A stretch of 64,000 nt of DNA from Melanopsichium pennsylvanicum (lineage: Eukaryota > Basidiomycota > Ustilaginomycetes > Ustilaginales). Both the position numbers and the translations under genes were made by a program. Positions within the stretch are counted from its first letter, which is position 1, and the number at the start of each line of letters is the position of its first letter. The notes beneath the pieces were generated by a model, which saw only the letters and a program-made list of their open reading frames with translations, was not told the DNA's origin and did no database searches. The stretch lies in NCBI GenBank assembly GCA_900208305.1, contig OAPG01000013.1, positions 558,001 through 622,000 on the forward strand, in the 5' to 3' direction. This document shows positions 42,126-50,200 of the stretch, in pieces.

Positions 42126-43283
42126 ATGTCGAGCACCTCGAACACTACCCCTTCCGCTGCGTCATTGCGACCAGCGTCGACACAAATGCCTGCCCTCCGG
42201 GCAGAAGAGCCTGTGCGCCGTAGCGCCAGGCTTTGTGAACGAAACCCTGCCGCTCGGGCAGTGGCAACCCCTTCGGCTGTCGGCCTCGAGGCCACAGCTA
42301 CGTCGTCCTCTGCTGCCGGCGAGCAGCCTCTCAAAATTGTCGCTGCCGAGCAGCTCGTCGCGTTGCGGTCGACGCCGCGACCACTAGAACCGTTGTTCCT
42401 GGGGAACAATGCTACGGGGGAGGAGGAGGAGCGGCTGGAGGCAATGGAGGTGGAGGAGTCAGTTGTGGGGAGGGTTAGCGAGGCCGGGGAGGACCCTGTC
42501 GCTCTGCTCGTTGGGCCTCGTGTGCCAAACCACCTCGAGATTGCGCTGTGGGCGGAGTCTTTTATCGCTCCGGTGTTGCTGGTATTCGTGGCGTGCGGGG
42601 CCTGGCCCCCTACTTGGGAGGTATTGGAGGGTTCCGTGACGGCCGGTTGGCTGCATCGTCTGGTCCTCCTTCGACTGACCGAGGGCTGCATGCCTTGGCC
42701 GAGCTGGCAATGCGCCCAATGCGCGAAGCTTGGTATACCGTAAGTACTACTGCTCCCTTCTCCGTTCGATACTCGTGTCCGTTCGATACGCATTGCTGAC
42801 CGCGGTTCTCCCCTTTTTTGTCCCAGTTGTTTTGCGTCGGCTTTCGCTGACGTACTTTCTGCCGGTGGTAAGGGCAGGACTCCGCGCGCTTGTGTGCACT
42901 GCCACCTTGGCGGCCACAAGAAATGCGTGCGTACTGTGAGGGCGTTGCCAACGACGGTATACGCTGGCGACGCTCCCCCTCGCCATCTGCATTGAGGCGA
43001 GCGTGGCGTCGAGCGAGCTCACGTCACTGGAGCGGGAGGTCGAGGATTGGGGGAGGTACGTGGGATCGACCGTGACTCGGATGGTGTGGCGGACCCCCAC
43101 TGGGCGCATGCAATGCGCATCATTTGGTCTGCCTCGCCTCGTAGTTGGCGAGTCCCGGTGCTGACGATGATCGAGGAGTACTTCGATCGTCAGCGGCAAG
43201 TGCGGTCTATGCGCTCGCCATTCGAGGCTCTCGAGCCTTCTTCGGTGCCTGGGCCTTCGTCAGCCCCCGAGTCGGCGGAGTAG
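42126..43283 (+). CDS. Antisense four-exon gene inside the retrotransposon; Zn2Cys6-like protein
   Basis: On the strand opposite gag-pol I read exons 42126-42739, 42827-42926, 42997-43055 and 43145-43283 (303 residues). The introns are 87, 70 and 89 bp. Their donors are GTAAGT, GTGCGT and GTACGT; their acceptors are CCCAG, TTGAG and CGTAG. All three joins keep frame. Splicing brings together QCAQCAKLGIPC and ACVHCHLGGHKKC. The resulting cysteine spacing, CX2CX6C-X20-CX2CX7C, is that of a fungal Zn2Cys6 cluster, though the central linker is longer than usual. The first half spans intron 1, which argues that the intron is real. The N-terminal 200 residues are Ala/Glu-rich with RRSARLCERN. The C-terminus has LEREVEDWG and IEEYFDRQRQVRS. 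A TTAAATAG element lies at 42059-42066. I know no named family. Confidence 0.6.
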
Positions 43284-43721
43284 TCCGTGCCCGCTGGCTG
43301 TGTCGACTTGTTGCAATGGCAGTGCTTCGTTACCCATTGAACCTAGTGTGAGCTTGATTGTGTGACTTCCGGTGTGCAACAGGTGCGACGACTCTGAGAA
43401 ATATACTTGTCAACTCGCGTCGCCCATTAAGGCCTGAGATCCTTTGGATCATGCATTCCTTGGCGAATTTCGTGACTTTTAGGTTCTCGTTACCCCGCAA
43501 TTCTTTTTTTAATTTTTTCTCTGAGATCCGTTGAATTCTGCAGTACTCGGCGGATTTCGTGGAAATTCCCTGAGTCGGGGTCATTGTCCGGATCTCGATT
43601 CCTGCAACCTTCTACCTTCGCCGCTCGACATCGTCCTTGTCGAGCTTCGTCCTTGTCGAGCTTCTCACCATCTTACTCTCCTGTGATGGCATGCATCGCG
43701 GCTCGCAAGCTCCTCTTCGGC
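43284..43721. other. Non-coding spacer between antisense gene and pol 3' end
   Basis: The two genes converge on this 438-bp spacer. It holds two copies of a short palindromic motif described in the findings (about 43435-43495 and 43520-43575), a T-rich tract at 43503-43519, and pyrimidine-rich sequence near the integrase stop. It likely carries both 3' UTRs. Confidence 0.45.
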
Positions 43722-44942
43722 TTAGTGTCTCCGTCCCCCCGCCGATTCCTCATACTCCCGGATGAGGTCTGGGCAGTTGAGACAGTCTGTCGGTTCCCAC
43801 AAGGCTGCCTCCTCGGGGTAGCCCCTCCATTGGACTTTGTACTGCACTTGCCTACCTTGTGTTCGCTTTCCCACGATAGCCTCTACCTCGAATTCTAGAG
43901 TGTCGTCCGGTAGGGGCGGCGTGATTTCAAGTGTGGAGCGCTGTGGGAGTGAGCTCGCCCTTTGAGGCTCGAGCATCGAGACATGGAAAACGTCGTGTAT
44001 GCGCAAACTTGCTGGGAGTTGGAGCCGGTATGCTCTTCTGCCGATTCGTTCGAGGATGGGGAACGGGCCTGCTAACCTTGTGTCGAGTTTGGGACTGGGT
44101 CGAGCTGTCTTCCAGTTCTTTTGGTTGACGTAGACCATGTCTCCAACTTTGAACTCGATGTCCTTACGTTTGCGGTTATATTGCTCAACGGTTCGGCTTT
44201 GAGCGTACCTGATTTGCTCCTGTAGATACTCCGTAAATTCTTTTCTTCGGGTGGCAAACTCTTTTCTCTTGGGGTCGAGCACACCGACTTGTTCTGGGAG
44301 ATCGGGGTGTGACTTTGGATTCCACCCGTAGCAAGCAAAGAAAGGCGAGACTCCTATGCTGCTGTGGACCGTGTTGTTGTAAACGAACTCGGCCATCGGC
44401 AGCCAGGTTACCCAGTTGTCCTGCTCGTAGTTGCAGTACATACGGAGGTACTGCTCGACAACTTGATTGACTCGCTCCGTTTGCCCGTCCGTCTGTGGGT
44501 GGTAGGCTGTGCTGAGCGAGTGGTGGATGACCAGCTTGTCGGTGAACTCTTTCCATGCCGCCGAGACAAATTGTCGGCCGCGGTCTGAGACAATGTGCTC
44601 CGGTACCCCGAAACGGGACATAACTTGGTCTTTGAGCATCTTTGCCGTCTGCTCTGACGTTATTGTCTTGTACGTCGGGGTTAAGATGGCATATTTGGTC
44701 AACCGGTCGACCACTACAAAGATTGAGTCATACCCCTCCGATTTAGGTAACCCTTCAATGAAATCCATCGAGATGGAATTCCAGGGTCTTGACGGCGTCG
44801 ACAGCGGCTGCAAAAGGCCATATGGTCGGTGTCGCGGTGCTTTATATCGAGCGCACACTGGGCAGCTTGCTACATAGTCAGCAACCCATGCCGCCATATT
44901 TGGCCACCAATAATGCCGCCTTGCGAGCTCGAGGGTGGCGTC
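43722..44942 (-). CDS. Integrase with chromodomain (pol 3' part, after an internal stop)
   Basis: This frame continues pol after a TGA at 44945-44943. Its first ATG is at 44897 (391 codons). The zinc-binding HHCC module is split by the stop: HYWWPNM and SCPVCARYKAPRHRP lie here, its first His upstream. The catalytic triad lies in SISMDFIEGLPKSEG, HIVSDRGRQFVSAAW and HPQTDGQTERVNQVVEQYLR. A GPF/Y-like module follows (RLAGPFPILERIGRRAYRLQ). Last comes a chromodomain (VEAIVGKRTQGRQVQYKVQW, RGYPEEAALWEP). Integrase inserts the cDNA. Chromodomains of this class can bind methylated histone H3K9 and steer insertion to heterochromatin. Confidence 0.93.
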   Translation of the reverse strand, partial: DATLELARRHYWWPNMAAWVADYVASCPVCARYKAPRHRPYGLLQPLSTPSRPWNSISMDFIEGLPKSEGYDSIFVVVDRLTKYAILTPTYKTITSEQTAKMLKDQVMSRFGVPEHIVSDRGRQFVSAAWKEFTDKLVIHHSLSTAYHPQTDGQTERVNQVVEQYLRMYCNYEQDNWVTWLPMAEFVYNNTVHSSIGVSPFFACYGWNPKSHPDLPEQVGVLDPKRKEFATRRKEFTEYLQEQIRYAQSRTVEQYNRKRKDIEFKVGDMVYVNQKNWKTARPSPKLDTRLAGPFPILERIGRRAYRLQLPASLRIHDVFHVSMLEPQRASSLPQRSTLEITPPLPDDTLEFEVEAIVGKRTQGRQVQYKVQWRGYPEEAALWEPTDCLNCPDLIREYEESAGGRRH

Positions 44943-47486
44943 TCAACCTGCATGGCCAGCGGTAGCGCCGTTGTGGCATTGGGACATCACCATGTATCTC
45001 AGGTGCTCCACCGAGAGCGAGCGATCCTTTGCTTCGGCGGCACTCCGAGTGTTGCGTTGACCTTTCTTACCTGGTAATGTGACTCGCGGCACCACTAGCC
45101 GACCGTCGCGATACCACAGGCCATGTCTAACTTCGAAAGGTTGCTTCTGATGAAGCTCTGCGAGCTCGGCATCAAGCGGCTGGAAAGTCTTTACAAGTTG
45201 GACCAGCCCTCCCTCCGCAATATCGGACATCGTTGGTTTTAGCATATTTATTTGAGATTCGGCGAGTAGCTCTTTCTTGGCGAATTTTGGTGAAATCCGC
45301 CGAGTTGGGTCCACTCGGCGGTTTTCAAAATCCTCGGCAAATACTTGTGCCGGTAACAGCTGTCGGACGTTGTGTAGGTCTTCTTCTGCGGTCGGCTGCA
45401 TATCACTTCGTCGTGTCAACGCATCTGGCTCTCCCGCTTTATCTCCCGGTCTGTATTGGAGTACAAAGTCGAAGTCAGCAAGTAACACTGACCATCGAGC
45501 CTGCTGACCTGTGATCTTCCGCTGAGACTTGAAGTATTTGAGCGCCTCGTGATCCGTGAGAATAATGAGCTGACTAGGTAGTCCTGCAAGCATGTGCCGC
45601 CAGTGGTTGAGACAGACGACAACAGCGAGGAGTTCCTTGTCATGGATCTTGTAGTTCTTCTCCGCCGATGCCATCTTGCGCGAGTAGAATGCTATTGGGT
45701 GCCATCGTCCGTCGTGCTCTTGTTTGAGTACTCCAGCGAGAGCGAAGTTGCTTGCGTCCGTTTCCAACCGGGTAGGACGATGGTAATCGAAGTGTTTGAG
45801 AACCCCAGCGGTGGTGAACATTTCCACCAGCTTGTGGAAAGCAGCGCGAGCGTCGTCAGGGAGGTCGAACTTCTTGAATCGCTCTGTGGGCTTAACAAGG
45901 GAAGTGAGCGGTCTCGCTATACGTGCAAAGTGAGAGATGAATCTGCGATAGAAGTTGGCAAACCCGAGGAAGCGTTGGATGTCGTGTATAGACTCCGGCA
46001 TCGGCCATTCCTTGATAGTCCTGATCTTGTCGGGGTCCATCTCGATACCTGACGGCTTGATGATATAGCCGAGGAACTCAACAGTATCGGTATGGAACAC
46101 GCACTTCGAGAGTTCGGCGAATAACCGCCATACCTTGAGCCTACTGAGCACCGTCCTGACGTGCTCGATGTGTTCCTTCTCGTTGTCGCTGAAGATCAGG
46201 AAGTCGTCAAGGTATACTACCACGTATACGCCAATGATGTCGCGGTAGATGGTGTTGATGAGCGATTGGAAGTGCGCGGGCGCATTTGCCAACCCGAATG
46301 GCATGACCAGATACTCATACAGTCCGAGTTGAGTTCCAAACGCGGTTTTCCATTCGTCCCCGTCGGCGATCCTAACCAAGTTGTAAGCTGCCTTTAGGTC
46401 CAGCTTGGTATAGATCTTCGCTTTTCGTAGGAGGAACAGCTGCTCCTCGATTAAGGGCAGTGGTGCTCGGTTCTTAACCGTGACCTCGTTGAGACCGCGG
46501 TAGTCTACGCAGAGTCGCAGGCCGCCGTCCTTCTTAGGCACGAAGAGGACGGGGGATCGCGCCGGGCTCTTTGAGGGCCAAATGAATCCCTTCTCGAGAT
46601 TCTCTTCGAGGTACTTCCTCAGCTCGGCCATCTCCTTAGGTCCCTTGAGATATAGCGGACCTTGAGGTGGCGTCAAACTGGGTAGTAGCTCGATGTGCAA
46701 GTCGTGCTTTGTGTGAGGGGGAAGCTTGTCCGCTTCGACCTCGTCGAATACACCCTTGAGGGGGTAGTACGGGGCTGGGATTTCGACGGCAGTGGGAGGC
46801 TCTTCTAGTGTCGTTTCCATCTCTATGCCTTTGTCGCCTCCCGTGGGGACAAAGCCAAACGACGGGAGCGACGTCGGAGGAGCGCTGATTAGCATGACCC
46901 CTATGGGGCCATCCCGTAGTGCCGCCTGGACGAGCTCGTTGGCGTCGACGAACTCGTAGCCATGTACTACTAAGTTTGCTCGAGATTCGGCAGATCGGCC
47001 GGTCTCGGCGGATTTCGGTGAAATCCCTTGAACAACCGCGTCTGACCGGATCTCGTTGGTTTTTCCGAAATCGAGCTGTCCAGTATCCCAATGGACCCTT
47101 GGCTGTAGGCGTCGTAGTTCATCGTACCCCAGGATGAAATCGTAGTCGCTAGCGTCAGCGACGGCGACCTTGAGCATCCCTAGGTGTTGTCCTCCTATGA
47201 CTACGTCGACGTCAGCAGCGCTCGTGATCGTGAGGGAATGTCCGGTCACTCCGTGTACGGTTCTGTTTTTTATGGGTTTTGTGGTTATCGAGTACTTGCG
47301 AACAAACGGAGCTGAAACTATAGACAATGCAGCGCCGGTGTCGGCGAGAATGCTAGCAGGATGGTGGTTGACCGTACCTGCTAGCTCAAGTACTGAGGCA
47401 CCGGAAGCTGCAGAGAAACATAATGAACAATCTTGACATATACAAGGTGATGGCGAAGGCGGTCTTAGAGCGATGCATGCCATCAT
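44943..47486 (-). CDS. Pol polyprotein: protease, reverse transcriptase, RNase H
   Basis: This 847-codon frame runs from ATG 47486 to TGA 44943. The aspartic protease has ILADTGAALSIVS. Reverse transcriptase shows LRLCVDYRGLNEVTVKNR, LVMPFGLANAPAHFQSLIN and the active site VVYLDDFLIF. RNase H has LETDASNFALAGVLKQE and ILTDHEALKYF. The frame ends in GATAGHAG, within the integrase zinc module, at a TGA where family members continue. Pol overlaps gag by an ATGA junction in the -1 frame. Two short palindromic repeats lie inside linkers of this frame (about 46984-47070 and 45250-45310). Confidence 0.95.
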   Translation of the reverse strand: MMACIALRPPSPSPCICQDCSLCFSAASGASVLELAGTVNHHPASILADTGAALSIVSAPFVRKYSITTKPIKNRTVHGVTGHSLTITSAADVDVVIGGQHLGMLKVAVADASDYDFILGYDELRRLQPRVHWDTGQLDFGKTNEIRSDAVVQGISPKSAETGRSAESRANLVVHGYEFVDANELVQAALRDGPIGVMLISAPPTSLPSFGFVPTGGDKGIEMETTLEEPPTAVEIPAPYYPLKGVFDEVEADKLPPHTKHDLHIELLPSLTPPQGPLYLKGPKEMAELRKYLEENLEKGFIWPSKSPARSPVLFVPKKDGGLRLCVDYRGLNEVTVKNRAPLPLIEEQLFLLRKAKIYTKLDLKAAYNLVRIADGDEWKTAFGTQLGLYEYLVMPFGLANAPAHFQSLINTIYRDIIGVYVVVYLDDFLIFSDNEKEHIEHVRTVLSRLKVWRLFAELSKCVFHTDTVEFLGYIIKPSGIEMDPDKIRTIKEWPMPESIHDIQRFLGFANFYRRFISHFARIARPLTSLVKPTERFKKFDLPDDARAAFHKLVEMFTTAGVLKHFDYHRPTRLETDASNFALAGVLKQEHDGRWHPIAFYSRKMASAEKNYKIHDKELLAVVVCLNHWRHMLAGLPSQLIILTDHEALKYFKSQRKITGQQARWSVLLADFDFVLQYRPGDKAGEPDALTRRSDMQPTAEEDLHNVRQLLPAQVFAEDFENRRVDPTRRISPKFAKKELLAESQINMLKPTMSDIAEGGLVQLVKTFQPLDAELAELHQKQPFEVRHGLWYRDGRLVVPRVTLPGKKGQRNTRSAAEAKDRSLSVEHLRYMVMSQCHNGATAGHAG

Positions 47487-48853
47487 TGCATCGCTCCAAG
47501 GTCGTTTCCCTCGTCCTCGTGGTAGGGCTCGCCTGCGTCTTGATCGTCGGCGAAGAGGTTGGGGTCAAAGTGGTCTTCAAGACCGCCATCGTCTTTGCGA
47601 TGGTCTTCAGCTCCGTCTCCTTCCTCTGGTGAGCCGTCCTGTGGTTTCTCCGACTCCAACACCACGTGCGCTCGCATCTGTGGTCCTGATGGTCTAGCCG
47701 GGTAAACCGTTGGCTTGGCGTCTGGACAGTTCCGCTGCCAATGCCCGGTCTTGCCGCAGACCCTACAAGCGTCGCTGTTAAATGTCGTCGGGCCGGGGAC
47801 GACCCTTCGGTCGTCGCGAGGTCTCGGTGGTGCTTCCCGTACCGGCAGCTTCTGTGCCAGATGAGGGGGCAACGGTCGAGAGCCAGTTCTCTGGGGAATG
47901 CCCGGTTCGGTATGAGCAGTCCTGATTGCTGGGGTTGGGGCAAAGCGGACAGCATTCTGCTGATGCCGCATACGCTGGCGATCAATGTCCTCGACCTCCC
48001 GGTACCAGGCCCACTGGTCTTCAGGTGGGTTACGCTCGAACTTCTCCTGAAGTGAGCAAGTAAGGCTCCCTCGGAAGAGGTCGATGACGAACTCAGGGTC
48101 CTCCATGTGGCACTGAGCTGCCAGGTCTCGGAATTGCTCGACATGTCGCGTTGCTGCTCCTGGTGCGTCGGTAATAAGCCTCAACGCTAGGAGTTTGTTG
48201 TAGGCATTGACCCTGTCGCTGCGCTGATTGTACAGCTCCCTGAGTCGAGTGGTGAAGTGGCTCCAATCATGGAAGAGCATCCCTTGACGATGCCGGTTGA
48301 CGCGGAGCTTACCCTTCCACCACTCTCGAGCGGTGCCCTCGAGCTGAGCTGCCGTGTGTAGGATCATCGAAGTATGGTCGTACACACCATTAGCCTTGAA
48401 CCAAGCGTCGGCCTTGAGAATGAAGATATCGATGTCGCGAGTGTCGAGCTTGGGGAATGGAGTCTTGAGGGCAGCGTGGGGCTGAGTGTCCTGTTCACTG
48501 CCAGTGCCGGTCCATGCCCCTGGGGTCACCGGTTTGACATACCGAGGTCCAGTAGGCGTAGCGTACTTTTCTTGGTCGGTGTACGCTTGTCGGTCGAGAA
48601 TGTCGAAGGTGACGGACCGAGGGTGTGGTCTAGTCGCAGGAGTGGGTGTCTCAAGACCACCGAGGTAGGACTCATCCGCCTGCTGCAAGGCTCGACGGGT
48701 CAGGGAGCTTAGATCATGCTCCCTAGCTCGTCGACCAGGGGAGGGAGTCTCCTGTTGGTCAAGCCAAGCCTTGAGGGCGGCATTGTCTACCTGCTGCTGC
48801 TCAAGGAGGGCGATGAGGCGGTCGAGTCTGTCATGTAGTGCAGAGTCGGCCAT
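47483..48853 (-). CDS. Gag polyprotein with CCHC zinc knuckle
   Basis: This is 456 residues from ATG 48853. The N-terminal coiled coil (LHDRLDRLIALLEQQQVDNA) is followed by the retrotransposon Gag core (AREWWKGKLRVNRHR, HDWSHFTTRLRELYNQ) and a basic proline-rich linker. One CCHC knuckle follows, CRVCGKTGHWQRNC. The acidic tail (DGAEDHRKDDGGLED...) ends at a TGA that overlaps the pol ATG. Gag forms the virus-like particle and binds element RNA. Confidence 0.93.
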   Translation of the reverse strand: MADSALHDRLDRLIALLEQQQVDNAALKAWLDQQETPSPGRRAREHDLSSLTRRALQQADESYLGGLETPTPATRPHPRSVTFDILDRQAYTDQEKYATPTGPRYVKPVTPGAWTGTGSEQDTQPHAALKTPFPKLDTRDIDIFILKADAWFKANGVYDHTSMILHTAAQLEGTAREWWKGKLRVNRHRQGMLFHDWSHFTTRLRELYNQRSDRVNAYNKLLALRLITDAPGAATRHVEQFRDLAAQCHMEDPEFVIDLFRGSLTCSLQEKFERNPPEDQWAWYREVEDIDRQRMRHQQNAVRFAPTPAIRTAHTEPGIPQRTGSRPLPPHLAQKLPVREAPPRPRDDRRVVPGPTTFNSDACRVCGKTGHWQRNCPDAKPTVYPARPSGPQMRAHVVLESEKPQDGSPEEGDGAEDHRKDDGGLEDHFDPNLFADDQDAGEPYHEDEGNDLGAMQ

Positions 48854-48893
48854 CTTGGTGAACTTGGGGCGTCGCTTGTACGATCCACTCTAA

Positions 48894-49904
48894 TGTCAGC
48901 GGTCGCGTGCCAGAGATCCGAATTCCCGTGAGAAAGCGCGACTCGCCGGATTTCAGTGAATTCCGGCGGTTAAGCTTGGCCTCAACGGATATTGAAGAGA
49001 ATCCCGCGAGTGGCGATCTCTCGACGGATATCAGCTGACCGCTGGTGACACTCCGTACAGAGGTAACGCGGCAAGCTCGGACGGGGTATTCGGTCAACGT
49101 GAGTGTCACGACGTCGACGGGATACTGCTGATGGCTGGGTTGGACCTCAGCCGTCGTTGCCGGTGGAGTTATGAGGGACTGGTTGTGGTGCCAGGCCCGC
49201 GGTTGAGGTTCCGCCTGTAGTTGAGGTGCTACAGCGTCGATTGTGGTGTCGACGACGTCTATACGTTGTTCTCCGTTCACCGACGGGGACACAGACTATA
49301 TGGATCGCAATAAATGGTATTGCAATGTGCGACGTGTGAAGAGTATGGTAAGTACGACGTACTGATAACTATGTGTGACTGAGATATAAGATAGAGTGGA
49401 TGAGCTTCCGCTCATCCGATAGCGGGGAACAGAGTATTTATATATATGTATCGTGTGCGAGGTCCATCGGTACTGTACGACCTGCGTGCGTCGAGCTTGG
49501 ACCCCCGCACGATAAGACCGCCCCCTAGTCCTTCGGCAGGGTGCTTCCAAGCACGCCCGCGTGCTCCCTCTCCGTTGCCCCCTGGGCGTCGATTGGCCCA
49601 CGTGTCGTTCCGGCGTGGCGTTGGTCGCCGCCATCGCAGATGCTCCCCTTGCCATCGATACCTTCGATATCCGGCGAGTCACTGCCACTCGCCGAATTCC
49701 CGTGAGATCCGTTGAGACCTGCTCTCTCACCGGATTTCGTCCGATTCAACTTCTCGGTCCTGCGCTAACCTTAAATCCCATGAGCCCACCAATATCCACC
49801 AGATCTCCCTGAGATCCGTTGAGACATGCTCTCCCACCGGATCTCAGCCGATTCAACATCTCTGGTCTGCGCAGACCTCTTCCTTGGGACCCACTCCCGT
49901 GACA
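48894..49904 (-). repeat. 5' LTR (right end of element)
   Basis: This is the 1011-bp copy of the LTR, upstream of gag in the element's orientation. It is followed on the minus strand by TTAGAGTGGATCG before the gag ATG at 48853. I could not match a tRNA primer-binding site there, so the priming mode is unknown. Confidence 0.95.
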
Positions 49905-50200
49905 CAGCATTTTTGGAAACCTATGTGTCAGCATAGCGCTTTCACTGCAGAGAAAATTTGAGGGCTCACACACTGTAGAAGGCTGTGTCCCAAGACATCA
50001 AGATCAACAACACAGAGTGCGGTGCAGCCAGATTGTTAAAAGAGAAAGTGCTTTTCAGTGAAGCCAGACTGAATGCAGGTGACCTGTATCCATACCAAAG
50101 CCATATAACTGAAGCCTGTGATGCACCGAATCATCTATATTTCCACTGTCAGGTCATCTGGCTCCTCAAAAAGCAGTAAAACCAGATCAAACAAAAAAAA
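49905..50200. other. Flank right of the element
   Basis: It starts with the target duplication CAGCA (49905-49909) and continues as CpG-poor sequence with a small frame (49985-50179) that resembles nothing. It ends in an A8 run that borders the tandem duplication. Confidence 0.5.

Larger units (their letters stand above)
41013..49904 (-). mobile_element. Ty3/gypsy chromovirus LTR retrotransposon, 8892 bp, minus strand
   Basis: Two 1011-bp direct LTRs beginning TGTCAGCGG and ending CCCGTGACA bound the element. A 5-bp target duplication, CAGCA, flanks it (41008-41012 and 49905-49909). On the minus strand the order is gag (48853-47483), then pol with protease, reverse transcriptase, RNase H and integrase (47486-43722), ending in a chromodomain. 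A polypurine tract (AAGGGGGGGTAG) abuts the 3' LTR at 42024-42035. PR-RT-RH-INT order plus a C-terminal chromodomain defines chromoviruses. The LTRs differ at 11 of 1011 positions, so insertion is fairly recent. The pol frame has one internal stop, so this copy is probably not autonomous. An opposite-strand spliced gene occupies the space between pol and the 3' LTR. Confidence 0.96.

Noticed and set aside
42126..42743. A 205-codon unspliced ORF inside the retroelement taken as a complete gene
   Set aside because: Its stop is created by reading into a canonical GTAAGT intron. The spliced form is longer and builds a coherent cysteine pattern, so I report the four-exon model.
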